Assembly: GCA_947629285.1 (NCBI GenBank)
Contig: CANRDA010000026.1
Coordinates: 1 to 11,028 of the forward strand
Source of the DNA: an uncultured Bacilli bacterium
GTDB taxonomy: Bacteria > Bacillota_I > Bacilli_A > RF39 > UBA660
Reading direction: 5' to 3'
DNA: 11,028 bases
A program made the translations under genes and the position numbers. Under the pieces are notes generated by a model, which worked only from the letters and a program-made list of their open reading frames with translations, did not search any database and was not told the origin of the DNA. Below are positions 1 to 6,744 of this stretch, in pieces. Positions within the stretch are counted from its first letter, which is position 1, and every line of letters begins with the position of its first letter.

Positions 1-372
1 TATACCTGTTGCAAACTCAAGCCCAGTAAGACCTAGTCTTGATACTCTTATTGCAAGTTTATTTAATGGGTATCCCGCACCTACAATAATTTTATTATTA
101 ATTATTTTTAGACTATTAAAGTTATCTAGTTTAATTATTACCCCATCGTAGTTAGAACTGTTAAATATAACATTAGAGCCATTACCTAGTACTTTATATT
201 TTATATTATTCTCTTTTAAATATATAAGTAAGTCTATAAGTTTTTTCTCATCTTCAGGAGATACCGCACATATAGCCTTACCCCCAACTTTATAGGTAGT
301 ATGGTCTTTTAGATAGTAATTGCTATCTACCCTACCTACATTTAAACTTTTAATATTTTTAATTATATTCAT
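1..372 (-). CDS. murB: UDP-N-acetylenolpyruvoylglucosamine reductase MurB, N-terminal part
   Basis: MurB is the FAD- and NADPH-dependent cytoplasmic enzyme that reduces UDP-GlcNAc-enolpyruvate to UDP-MurNAc, the second committed step of peptidoglycan precursor synthesis. Only the first 124 residues are in the window; the gene continues past the left edge. Translating the minus strand from the ATG at 372 gives recognisable FAD-binding-domain motifs: HTTYKVGG near residues 23-30, LGNGSNVIF around 64-72, and GLTGLEFATGI at the cut edge, which is the start of the family's GLxGLExAxGIPG motif. An AGGAAG ribosome binding site lies inside the end of murG, and only two bases separate the murG stop from this start, so the two are co-transcribed and probably translationally coupled. 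The murG-murB order is the classical Bacillota arrangement. Confidence 0.93.
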   Translation of the reverse strand, partial: MNIIKNIKSLNVGRVDSNYYLKDHTTYKVGGKAICAVSPEDEKKLIDLLIYLKENNIKYKVLGNGSNVIFNSSNYDGVIIKLDNFNSLKIINNKIIVGAGYPLNKLAIRVSRLGLTGLEFATGI

Positions 373-374
373 AA

Positions 375-1457
375 TTACTTCCTGTCTATTAATTTTTTAA
401 TATTATCGTATATTATTTTCGCACTGTCATTTACTTTTAATGATTTAAGGTTACTTTTCATATCTTTTAGTTTCTTGTCATCATTAATCACACTATCTAT
501 CATACTAACTAATTTTTTTTCGTCTAAATCCTTTTCTTCAAGTAAAAGTGCGGCATTGTTATTTACAAGGTCAAGTGCATTTTTATATTGATGATTGTTT
601 GGTACATATGGACTTGGAATTAGTATTGAAGGTAAATCTAAGGCAATTATCTCACTTAGAGTTGACGCTCCTGCGCGTGTTACTATTAAATCTGTTACTT
701 TCATTACTCTTGATAGTGTATCTACATATGGAACTACTTTAACATTACTTGAAAATTTATTTTTAATAATACTATCATAATCACTATTTCCAGTTACATA
801 TAGTATTTCATAGTCCTTATTTTTAAATTTAGGCATACATTTAACTAAAAATTCGTTTACTTTAGATGCTCCTAGTGAGCCCATTACAAATAATACTAGT
901 TTTTTATTTATAGATAGTTTAAATTCTTTTTTATCTGCTACACTAGTTTTAAGTGCATCTTCCCCACAAGGATTACCTGTAAATATGACCTTTTCACTTG
1001 AAAAATCTTTCATACTGCTTTTAAATGATACCCCTATTAAATCTGCGTATTTTGAAAGTGTTATGTTTGCCTTTCCAGCAACACTATTTTGTTCGTGTAT
1101 AAATGTTTTAATTTTAAGTTTATGAGCAGCCATTATAACCGGAACTGTAACATATCCACCAACACCTATAACTATATCAGGTTTAAACTCTTTTATTATT
1201 TTTACGCATTCTTTTTTTGCTTTAATCAAACACTTAATAGTTTTAAAGTTTTTAAGTAAGTTGTGTCTATTAAATCCATATATTTCTATAGGTTTAAAAG
1301 GAATACCTTTTTTAGGTACTATATCGTTTTCCATTCTATTATGTGTGCCTATATATAAAAATTCTGATTTAGGTTCTACTTCTTTTATCTTATTTATAAT
1401 AGCAAGAGCAGGATAAATATGCCCTCCTGTACCTCCCGCACTTATTATGACTTTCAT
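375..1457 (-). CDS. murG: Lipid II-forming GlcNAc transferase MurG
   Basis: MurG is a peripheral membrane GT-B glycosyltransferase on the cytoplasmic face that adds GlcNAc from UDP-GlcNAc to lipid I, forming lipid II. The 360-residue length is normal. Visible motifs are the N-terminal G-loop GGTGGHIYP (8-16), GVGGYVTVP (98-106), HEQN (121-124), the second G-loop GSLGASKVN (193-201) and the donor-site region RAGASTLSEI (261-270) followed by PNNHQYKNA (286-294). The ATG at 1457 is preceded by AGGTGA at a good distance, and the protein begins directly with the MKVIISAGGTGG signature, so the start is firm. It has its own extended -10 promoter and runs into murB. In most Bacillota murG directly follows ftsW/spoVE; here two other genes separate them. 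Confidence 0.97.
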   Translation of the reverse strand: MKVIISAGGTGGHIYPALAIINKIKEVEPKSEFLYIGTHNRMENDIVPKKGIPFKPIEIYGFNRHNLLKNFKTIKCLIKAKKECVKIIKEFKPDIVIGVGGYVTVPVIMAAHKLKIKTFIHEQNSVAGKANITLSKYADLIGVSFKSSMKDFSSEKVIFTGNPCGEDALKTSVADKKEFKLSINKKLVLFVMGSLGASKVNEFLVKCMPKFKNKDYEILYVTGNSDYDSIIKNKFSSNVKVVPYVDTLSRVMKVTDLIVTRAGASTLSEIIALDLPSILIPSPYVPNNHQYKNALDLVNNNAALLLEEKDLDEKKLVSMIDSVINDDKKLKDMKSNLKSLKVNDSAKIIYDNIKKLIDRK

Positions 1458-1473
1458 TCAATCACCTACTCTA

Positions 1474-1501
1474 ATTATACCATAATTATATTCAATTACA
1501 A
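1474..1501 (-). promoter_or_regulatory. Predicted sigma-A promoter of murG-murB (extended -10)
   Basis: Read on the minus strand, a TTGTAA -35 (1496-1501) is followed by a 16-base spacer and a perfect TATAAT -10 (1474-1479). TGG directly before the -10 makes it an extended -10 element. The predicted start of transcription is roughly 10 bases before the AGGTGA ribosome binding site, so the leader is short and no riboswitch fits. Together with the terminator at 1516-1557 this makes murG-murB a new transcription unit rather than a continuation of the upstream genes. Not tested experimentally. Confidence 0.7.
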
Positions 1502-1515
1502 TAAATAATATAAAT

Positions 1516-1557
1516 AAAAAGGAATTAAGAGTGTAAATGACGAGGTAATTCCTTTTT
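1516..1557 (-). terminator. Rho-independent terminator of the amidoligase gene
   Basis: A perfect 12-bp inverted repeat has arms at 1516-1527 and 1546-1557 with an 18-base loop. On the minus strand the stem ends in TTCCTTTTT followed by a T-rich run, as expected for intrinsic termination. The hairpin covers the last codons and the stop of the amidoligase gene. The loop is long, so strength is uncertain, but the perfect arms and T-run are convincing. Confidence 0.75.
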
Positions 1558-2448
1558 ATATATTTTATTTGTTTTAAGTGCTTGTATTAAAAAATTTTCT
1601 TTATCTGTATCATCACTAAATACAAAATCAGAAAGTTCTATTAGTGAGTGTTCATCATTCTTTATTTTATATAGAATTTTTTCTATATCTAAATCGTTTT
1701 TACAAGCGAGTATAAATTTAACAAAGAAGTTTATGTAGTTTTGCCAAATTTCTTCTTTAAGTGTTCCATTTGGTACTCTAAATTCTATAACATTATTTGG
1801 TCTATATTTTGTACTTACTATATCACTTAAATGTATATCGTAACTTTTATTTGGTACGATTTTTAAGATATTACTCAAATAGTAAATAAAGTTATCACTA
1901 GAAATTAAAATTTTACCAATATTTTTCTTAAATAAACTTGCTGTCGTTTTTATAATTGAGTTTAAATCAGGTCTTACTTTAGAATATTCCCCACTTGAAA
2001 ACATATATATTTCTTTATTATATAATGTCCAAAGTAAAATGAAATTTCTGAAATAATTGACATTACCTTCAAATATCTGCGCACCTATATTTACATGCCC
2101 ACCACATTTTTCAGTTGTAATCGCGCTATTTCTATCTAACAACTCTAGAACTATTTTTAATTCTTTCCATGTTTTTAAATTGTTTTTTAATATTGGAGAA
2201 GAAATCTCTCCATTAATAACATCACCATCTTTATTATATTCGGATATATCAGGTTCTTGTTCATTAATCCAGCCTGTAAATTTTGGATTGTAATACTCTA
2301 TTTCTTTTAGAAAATACGATATAGTATCTTTAACGACATTCTCATATTCTATTTCAATTCCAAATGTAACATTAGAAGGTATTTTAATGTCACTTCTATA
2401 ATTAATTACTTCATTTTTTAAAATCTTTCTGTATTCATTTAAAGTCAT
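1525..2448 (-). CDS. Putative amidoligase (Amidoligase_2-like, COOH-NH2 ligase superfamily)
   Basis: This 307-residue protein resembles putative amidoligases (Pfam Amidoligase_2), relatives of glutamine synthetase and gamma-glutamyl-cysteine synthetase that use ATP to join a carboxylate to an amine. Visible motifs, in order: FGIEIEYE (29-36, acidic metal-binding strand), GEISSPIL (80-87), CGGHVNIG (115-122) and IEFRVPNGTL (221-230). The family's third motif often reads HVH; here the second His is Asn, which may alter activity or substrate. No signal peptide or membrane segment is seen, so it should be cytoplasmic. The ATG at 2448 has a GGTGAT ribosome binding site. The gene has its own promoter and terminator yet sits between mutL and murG in the cell-wall cluster. 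A role in peptidoglycan or another envelope polymer is suggested only by that location; the substrate is unknown. Confidence 0.75.
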   Translation of the reverse strand: MTLNEYRKILKNEVINYRSDIKIPSNVTFGIEIEYENVVKDTISYFLKEIEYYNPKFTGWINEQEPDISEYNKDGDVINGEISSPILKNNLKTWKELKIVLELLDRNSAITTEKCGGHVNIGAQIFEGNVNYFRNFILLWTLYNKEIYMFSSGEYSKVRPDLNSIIKTTASLFKKNIGKILISSDNFIYYLSNILKIVPNKSYDIHLSDIVSTKYRPNNVIEFRVPNGTLKEEIWQNYINFFVKFILACKNDLDIEKILYKIKNDEHSLIELSDFVFSDDTDKENFLIQALKTNKIYKKELPRHLHS

Positions 2449-2465
2449 GAAATCACCGATTAATT

Positions 2466-2493
2466 ATTCTAACACATTTTTATAAATTGTCAA
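2466..2493 (-). promoter_or_regulatory. Predicted sigma-A promoter of the amidoligase gene
   Basis: On the minus strand a perfect TTGACA -35 (2488-2493) and a TAGAAT -10 (2466-2471, five of six consensus bases) are separated by 16 bases. The -35 begins three bases after the mutL stop. The predicted leader is only about 11 bases and carries the GGTGAT ribosome binding site. This near-consensus promoter suggests the amidoligase is expressed independently of mutL. Confidence 0.75.
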
Positions 2494-2495
2494 AA

Positions 2496-4238
2496 TTAGA
2501 AACCACTTCTTTTAAACATCTTCTCTAAATCACTTATAGAATAGTATATCGTAGTTGGTCTACCATGTGGGCAGTTAAATGGATTATCGCATTTTCTTAA
2601 ATCATCTATTAAGTTTTCCATCTCTTTTAAAGTGATTGCTGTGTTTGCTTTAATTGACATTTTACACGCCATAGTTGCTGCTAAATGGTCGTTAAACTTA
2701 TCTAAATCAAAGTTCTTTTCTTTATTTATAACAAGTTCAATAATTTTCTTTATAGCATTATCCTCGTTACCAACTGGAAGCCAGACCGGGTGCGCTTTAA
2801 CGATTACTGAGTTTATACCAAACTCTTCTATATCAAAATTAAGTTCTCTTAAAAAGTCTAAATTCTCTTTTAATATTATGTATTCTGAAGTCGTATATTC
2901 TAAGGTTAACGGAAACATCATAGGCATGTTTTCTTTTAGTTTTTGAGCTAGTTTATTTTTAACCATTTCATAATTGATACGCTCTTTTGCAGCGTGTTGG
3001 TCTATTATATACATTCCTTGTTCGTTTTGACATATTATATATGTTCCAAATACTGAACCTATTGGATACATTAAAGGCATAGTTGAGGTATCCTCTTTTA
3101 CATCTTCGTGCACCTCTACTTCTTCAGGTACAAAATCAGTATTTATAACATATTCTTCGTTAGTCTCACTCACAGTTGGTGTATCAAAATCAAGCTTAAT
3201 CTCTTCGTAACTACTCTTTACATATGTAGGTTTCTCTTCTATATGAGGTATCAATGTTTTTTTATTTATCGCATCTTTTATAGTAGTACTAACAAGTTCT
3301 AGTAAATCTTCCATATTACCAAACTTTATATCCATCTTAGTTGGGTGAATATTAACATCTACTAGTGTTGTATCCACACTTATATTTAAAACCACTATTG
3401 GATAGTAATTATCAGGTTTATAAGAGTGGTACGAATCATTTATTGTTCTATTTAGTTCAGTATTTCTAACTATTCTACCGTTTACTATAGTTATAATATT
3501 GTTTCTACTCGTTCTATAAACCTCAGGTAAACTAATGAATCCCTCTATTTTATAATCGCTATTTTCATTATTAATTTCAATCATTTTCTTAGCAATATTT
3601 ATACCATATATATTTTTAATACATTTAAGTAGATTACCACTTCCATCAGTTCTAAGTAACTCTTTAGAATCATTTGTTACTATAAATCTAATATCTGGAT
3701 GTGATAAGGCTATTTTATTCATATAATCCATTATATTAGATAGTTCAGTATATAAACTTTTTAAGTGTTTTAAACGGGCTGGAGTATTATAAAACAACTC
3801 TTTAACACTTATTATAGTACCGCGTCTTGCATCAGTATTATCTACCTCGATTACTTTACCGCCCTCTATTCTTACATGAGTTCCAACATCTCCTAAAGAT
3901 GTATATAAATCTACTTTAGAAACAGATGCAATGGATGCTAAAGCTTCACCTCTAAAACCTAAGGTATGTATGTGGTACAAATCATCCTCATCAATTATTT
4001 TACTTGTCGCATGTCTATTAAATGCCATAACAGCATCACTTTTATCCATACCACATCCATTATCAGTTATCTTTATTTCTTTAATTCCAGATTCTATTAA
4101 ATCTACTTTAATCTCATCGCTTTTAGCATCTATACTGTTTTCTACTAACTCTTTTACAACAGATGAACACCTCTCAACTACTTCACCTGCAGCTATTTTA
4201 TTTGATAATATCTCATCCATTAACTTTATTACTGACAT
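2496..4238 (-). CDS. mutL: DNA mismatch repair protein MutL (endonuclease type)
   Basis: MutL couples mismatch recognition by MutS to strand incision and removal. From the ATG at 4238 the product is 580 residues. The N-terminal GHKL ATPase is complete: ELVENSIDA (with E33, N34 and D37), DNGCGM (59-64) and GFRGEAL (94-100). The C-terminal domain carries the metal-dependent nicking-endonuclease signature DQHA-x2-E-x4-E (413-424), ACKMSIK (524-530) and CPHGRP (556-561), as in MutL of bacteria that lack MutH-directed nicking. The Gln of the Bacillus-type clamp-binding motif ahead of the PLT strand is not evident. An in-frame ATG at 4274 would add 12 residues, but GGTGGT lies just before 4238 and the family begins at MSVIKL. 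mutS is not in the window. The gene follows ftsW after 67 bases; its own promoter is not clear. Confidence 0.96.
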   Translation of the reverse strand: MSVIKLMDEILSNKIAAGEVVERCSSVVKELVENSIDAKSDEIKVDLIESGIKEIKITDNGCGMDKSDAVMAFNRHATSKIIDEDDLYHIHTLGFRGEALASIASVSKVDLYTSLGDVGTHVRIEGGKVIEVDNTDARRGTIISVKELFYNTPARLKHLKSLYTELSNIMDYMNKIALSHPDIRFIVTNDSKELLRTDGSGNLLKCIKNIYGINIAKKMIEINNENSDYKIEGFISLPEVYRTSRNNIITIVNGRIVRNTELNRTINDSYHSYKPDNYYPIVVLNISVDTTLVDVNIHPTKMDIKFGNMEDLLELVSTTIKDAINKKTLIPHIEEKPTYVKSSYEEIKLDFDTPTVSETNEEYVINTDFVPEEVEVHEDVKEDTSTMPLMYPIGSVFGTYIICQNEQGMYIIDQHAAKERINYEMVKNKLAQKLKENMPMMFPLTLEYTTSEYIILKENLDFLRELNFDIEEFGINSVIVKAHPVWLPVGNEDNAIKKIIELVINKEKNFDLDKFNDHLAATMACKMSIKANTAITLKEMENLIDDLRKCDNPFNCPHGRPTTIYYSISDLEKMFKRSGF

Positions 4239-4241
4239 ATA

Positions 4242-4247
4242 ACCACC
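4242..4247 (-). promoter_or_regulatory. Ribosome binding site that sets the mutL start
   Basis: Minus-strand GGTGGT ends three bases before the ATG at 4238, with the core GG pairs at normal distance. It supports this start over the upstream in-frame ATG at 4274, whose extra 12 residues do not resemble the MutL N-terminus. Confidence 0.7.
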
Positions 4248-4274
4248 ATAAATATTATATAATAAATAAAACAT

Positions 4275-4307
4275 AAAAACTAGTAATTGTTTAAAACTTA
4301 CTAGTTT
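4275..4307 (-). terminator. Possible weak terminator or attenuator after ftsW
   Basis: A perfect 10-bp inverted repeat (4277-4286 and 4298-4307, 11-base loop) starts in the ftsW stop codon and is followed on the minus strand by a T-rich run. The stem has only two G-C pairs, so it may terminate only partly and let some transcripts continue into mutL, for which no strong separate promoter is visible. Confidence 0.45.
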
Positions 4308-5472
4308 ATTTTACGTTTATTTTTTCATTTTTTGCTTCTATATGTATTTTTTGTATAATACCTAAAGTTGTAATTAAAGAAAGAGTAAAACTACCACCAT
4401 ATGATAGAAATGGAAGAGGTACACCAGTAAGTGGAATTATACCAAACAGACCGCCAAGATTAATAAATATATGTAAGAATATATACGTAGCTGTTCCTAA
4501 GCAGATATACTTATTGCTTATCTTTTTTGTTCTCATAGATAATTTCAAAATTCTATATATTATAACAATATAGGCTAAGAAAATTAAAGAACAAATTAAA
4601 ACTCCATTTTCTTCTGCTATAATTGCAAACACCATATCAGTATGAGGTTCTGGGATATAAGAATATTTTTGAGTACTTTTACCTATTCCTACCCCTGTAA
4701 GCCCACCATTATTTATAGCTATAAATGCATTACAAACTTGATATCCCGTTCCTTCGTATTTAGAACACGGATTAAAAAAATTATTCAATCTTGATTCTTG
4801 AGTATCAGATAAAATATATCCAGATATTGAAAGTCTAACAAGTACTAAGACACAAAGTATACATATAGAAATAAAACCTGCTTTAATCTTTTCTTTTGAA
4901 GATATTGGACTAAATATAAATAATATAGCAAATATACCAAACAATATAATGGCTGTCCCTAAATCTTTCTCTAAAAAAACAAGAATTGGAAATATTAAAG
5001 CAAAACCTATTATTTTCCAAATAATAATATCGTGCTTTTGCTTTTGATTTTTTAATCTACTATAATATATTTCAAAAAGAGTTCCCATTGTTAAAATTAA
5101 AATTGGCTTTGCAAATTCACTAGGTTGTACTTTCATAAATTTAAGATTAATCCAGTTGTTTGCCCCTCTAGTAGCAACACCTTTTAAAATTAAATAAAGA
5201 TTCATCCCTATTACAGCAATGTATAATAAAGGTAGCCATTTTTTATAGTCTTTAGTAGGAATAGTTATTACAATCAAAAAGCTTATAAAACTAATAGCAA
5301 GAATTACCATGTGTTTAAAAAAGTAATAAAACAAATTTGCCTCAGCATTTACAACAGCCTCTCTCGATGAAGCAGTTACAATATTTAATGAGCCAAATAT
5401 AATTAAAATTAAAACTGTAAAAAGTAGGACTTTATCCATATCTCTAAAAGTTCTTATAGCTTTCTTAAACAT
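4306..5472 (-). CDS. ftsW: SEDS-family septal peptidoglycan polymerase FtsW (SpoVE/RodA family)
   Basis: SEDS proteins are multi-spanning membrane glycosyltransferases that polymerise lipid II into glycan strands together with a class B penicillin-binding protein. The 388-residue product has about ten hydrophobic segments. Family signatures present are GANNWINL followed by QPSEFAKP, EKDLGTAIILFG, the large extracellular loop with NNGGLTGVGIGKS and YIPEPHTDMVFAIIAEENG, and GVPLPFLSYGGS near the C-terminus. RodA and FtsW are hard to separate by eye; the nearby murG-murB favours FtsW/SpoVE. A GTG at 5481 would extend it by three residues, but that GTG lies inside the AGGTGAG ribosome binding site that serves the ATG at 5472. 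A strong promoter lies just upstream, so this gene opens the leftward envelope block. Confidence 0.93.
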   Translation of the reverse strand: MFKKAIRTFRDMDKVLLFTVLILIIFGSLNIVTASSREAVVNAEANLFYYFFKHMVILAISFISFLIVITIPTKDYKKWLPLLYIAVIGMNLYLILKGVATRGANNWINLKFMKVQPSEFAKPILILTMGTLFEIYYSRLKNQKQKHDIIIWKIIGFALIFPILVFLEKDLGTAIILFGIFAILFIFSPISSKEKIKAGFISICILCVLVLVRLSISGYILSDTQESRLNNFFNPCSKYEGTGYQVCNAFIAINNGGLTGVGIGKSTQKYSYIPEPHTDMVFAIIAEENGVLICSLIFLAYIVIIYRILKLSMRTKKISNKYICLGTATYIFLHIFINLGGLFGIIPLTGVPLPFLSYGGSFTLSLITTLGIIQKIHIEAKNEKINVK

Positions 5473-5476
5473 TATT

Positions 5477-5483
5477 CTCACCT
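5477..5483 (-). promoter_or_regulatory. Ribosome binding site that sets the ftsW start
   Basis: Minus-strand AGGTGAG sits four bases before the ATG at 5472. The alternative GTG start at 5481 overlaps this very element and would have no ribosome binding site of its own, so the ATG is preferred. Confidence 0.75.
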
Positions 5484-5494
5484 ACTCTTTTTAT

Positions 5495-5523
5495 ATAATA
5501 TCATAAAAGCAAAAAATTAACAA
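5495..5523 (-). promoter_or_regulatory. Predicted sigma-A promoter of ftsW
   Basis: Minus-strand TTGTTA (5518-5523), a 17-base spacer and TATTAT (5495-5500) form a good vegetative promoter. The predicted leader to the ATG at 5472 is about 16 bases and holds little beyond the ribosome binding site. Confidence 0.7.
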
Positions 5524-5583
5524 GTATGGGTATTTTTAATTAGCAAAAAAACAAAAAAGTAATATATATATATTGACTAGATT

Positions 5584-5588
5584 GGAGG
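5584..5588 (+). promoter_or_regulatory. Ribosome binding site that sets the yjcZ-like start
   Basis: GGAGG lies five bases before the ATG at 5594. The upstream in-frame codon at 5573 has no such site and would put this element inside the coding sequence. Confidence 0.8.
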
Positions 5589-5593
5589 TAACT

Positions 5594-5761
5594 ATGTATT
5601 ACTATGGTGGATACCAAGGATACGGTGGATACCCTTGTGGTGGATGCGGTAACCAAGGAGGATACGGTTCTGGTGCTGGATACGGCGCAGCAATAATACT
5701 AGTATTATTTATATTATTAGTTATTGTTATTGGCGCTAGAGCTTTTGATGGAGGAAGATAA
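5594..5761 (+). CDS. Tiny YjcZ-family membrane protein (55 residues)
   Basis: The product has two parts. Residues 1-32 are rich in Gly and Tyr (GGY, GYGGY and a Cys-Gly-Gly-Cys pair), and residues 33-48 form one hydrophobic helix, AAIILVLFILLVIVIG, ending in a short charged tail. This layout, and the GYGxxxxLxxxLFILLxIVG core, match the tiny single-span proteins annotated as YjcZ family in Bacillus, many of them sporulation-associated; their molecular role is poorly known. Start choice rests on the perfect GGAGG site. It is a single-gene unit closed by a strong terminator and divergent from ftsW. A weak TTAGCA-N17-TATATA promoter (5540-5568) is all that is visible, so another sigma factor is possible. 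The short Gly/Tyr region is the only reason for caution. Confidence 0.8.
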   Translation: MYYYGGYQGYGGYPCGGCGNQGGYGSGAGYGAAIILVLFILLVIVIGARAFDGGR

Positions 5762-5786
5762 AGGGATTTCCCTTTTATCTTTTTTT
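5757..5786 (+). terminator. Rho-independent terminator of the yjcZ-like gene
   Basis: GATAAAGGG (5757-5765) pairs with the CCCTTTTATC stretch (5770-5779), leaving one T bulged and a four-base ATTT loop. Seven T residues follow. The stem includes the stop codon. It sits immediately ahead of the def promoter, so it insulates the two genes. Confidence 0.88.
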
Positions 5787-5787
5787 G

Positions 5788-5796
5788 TGCTATAAT
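5788..5796 (+). promoter_or_regulatory. Predicted extended -10 promoter of def
   Basis: TGC followed by a perfect TATAAT (5791-5796) forms an extended -10 element. No good -35 is visible, since that position lies inside the preceding terminator hairpin. The predicted transcript starts near 5803, directly at the GGAAG ribosome binding site (5804-5808). Confidence 0.7.
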
Positions 5797-5815
5797 ACTT
5801 GTCGGAAGTGAGATT

Positions 5816-6364
5816 ATGTTTAAAAAATTAAATATATTAGATGAAAAAGATAAGCATTTAAGAAAAATAAGTGTAGATGCAAAATTACCTCTATCAGATG
5901 AATATAAAAAAATAATAAAACAAATAATCACTGAGCTTACATACAGTCAAATAGAAGAATACGAAAAAAAATATAACTTAAGACCTGGTATGGGACTTGC
6001 ATTCCCACAGCTTGGTATAAATGAAAGAATAATAGTAATAGTACACGAATATGAAGAAGGAAAATTTAATAACTATGTTGTTGTAAATCCAAAAATAACT
6101 AGTTATTCTAATGAAATGATTGCTGCTGAAGCTGGTGAAGGATGTTTAAGTGTAAATAGAGATGTAGATGGACATGTCCTAAGAAATGCAAGAGTTACAG
6201 TAGAAGGCTTTGACGTTGATGGTAACAAAATAAAGTATAGAGCTCGTGAAGAATTATCAATTGCCTTTCAACATGAAATAGACCATCTAAATGGAATATT
6301 ATTTTTTGATAGAATAGATAAAAATAAACCTTTTTATACAGAAAATGAGATAAGACTAATATAA
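5816..6364 (+). CDS. def: Peptide deformylase (type 2)
   Basis: Peptide deformylase removes the formyl group from the initiator methionine of new proteins at the ribosome, using a bound metal ion, usually Fe2+. All three family motifs are present: GMGLAFPQLG (58-67; usually GxGLAAPQ, with Phe here for the second Ala), EGCLSV (108-113, with the metal ligand C110) and HEIDHLNG (153-160, with ligands H153 and H157 and catalytic E154). The 182-residue length and the insertion between motifs 1 and 2 fit the type 2 enzymes of Gram-positive bacteria. GGAAG lies seven bases before the ATG. It is a single-gene unit between two hairpins. Formyltransferase (fmt) is not beside it in this window. Confidence 0.97.
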   Translation: MFKKLNILDEKDKHLRKISVDAKLPLSDEYKKIIKQIITELTYSQIEEYEKKYNLRPGMGLAFPQLGINERIIVIVHEYEEGKFNNYVVVNPKITSYSNEMIAAEAGEGCLSVNRDVDGHVLRNARVTVEGFDVDGNKIKYRAREELSIAFQHEIDHLNGILFFDRIDKNKPFYTENEIRLI

Positions 6365-6394
6365 AAATACTTCCAATATATGGAAGTGTTTTTT
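6364..6394. terminator. Bidirectional terminator between def and the coiled-coil gene
   Basis: ACTTCCA (6369-6375) and TGGAAGT (6381-6387) form a stem with a five-base ATATA loop, extended outward by a T-G pair and A-T pairs. A T-run follows on the plus strand, and a run of A residues on the other side gives a T-run on the minus strand. The hairpin lies between convergent stop codons (def at 6364, minus-strand gene at 6393), so it can end both. Confidence 0.85.
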
Positions 6395-6734
6395 ATTTTT
6401 TTATTTTTTGAATTCCATTAACATTTAAGTTTGAATCGTTTACACTAGTAAATCTTTTACTCAATTTATTTATGGAATTTCTTTCTAATCTAATAGCTTT
6501 TTGAGTCTTTTTTAACGAAATTTTGTTATCAATTAAAAGTCGTTTTGAGTTTCTTAATTTTGCCTTTAATTTTTTTAGTTCTTCTTTTTCAGCAAGTAAT
6601 TCTTCTTTTAAACTTTTTATTGAATTTAAAGTATTTTTTCTTGATGCGTTATAAGAAATTATATTATCTCTTTTACTATCTAAACTTTTTATAAAATCCT
6701 CGTCAGTTAAAAAATCTTTAGATGCATCCTTCAT
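6393..6734 (-). CDS. Small charged coiled-coil protein, function unknown
   Basis: I do not recognise this 113-residue protein. It is very rich in Lys, Leu, Glu and Ser. From about residue 38 to 95 the heptad-like spacing of Leu and Ile among charged residues suggests one long coiled coil. There is no signal peptide or membrane segment, so it is probably cytoplasmic and basic. A strong AGGAGGTG ribosome binding site (6739-6746) overlaps the stop codon of the gene before it, so the two are co-transcribed and probably translationally coupled. That pairing hints at a joint role with the InlB-repeat membrane protein, for instance on the inner side of the membrane, but nothing in the sequence proves it. 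It ends at a shared bidirectional terminator. Confidence 0.8.
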   Translation of the reverse strand: MKDASKDFLTDEDFIKSLDSKRDNIISYNASRKNTLNSIKSLKEELLAEKEELKKLKAKLRNSKRLLIDNKISLKKTQKAIRLERNSINKLSKRFTSVNDSNLNVNGIQKIKK

Positions 6735-6744
6735 ACCACACCTC

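Noticed and set aside
548..780. Two overlapping plus-strand open frames inside murG
   Set aside because: Antisense shadows of conserved MurG donor-site sequence with no ribosome site.
2632..4242. Plus-strand open frames within mutL (2632-2946, 3108-3302, 3931-4242)
   Set aside because: They are antisense to conserved MutL domains, lack ribosome sites and show no protein family features.
5561..5573. TATATATATATAT run as a microsatellite or replication element
   Set aside because: It is short and ordinary in an AT-rich intergenic region; at most it forms part of a weak promoter.
5573..5578. TTGACT as a -35 element for the yjcZ-like gene
   Set aside because: It lies too close to the GGAGG site at 5584; a -10 seventeen bases later would fall inside the coding sequence.
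5597..5690. Repetitive GGTGGATAC-like stretch that could be a tandem DNA repeat
   Set aside because: The pattern follows codons for Gly and Tyr in the yjcZ-like protein and is explained by its composition.
5602..5931. Minus-strand open frame of 109 codons opposite the yjcZ-like gene and def start
   Set aside because: It is antisense to a gene with a perfect ribosome site and a terminator and to a certain def gene. Its Pro/Tyr-rich end is just the complement of Gly/Tyr codons, and it would read through the terminator hairpin.
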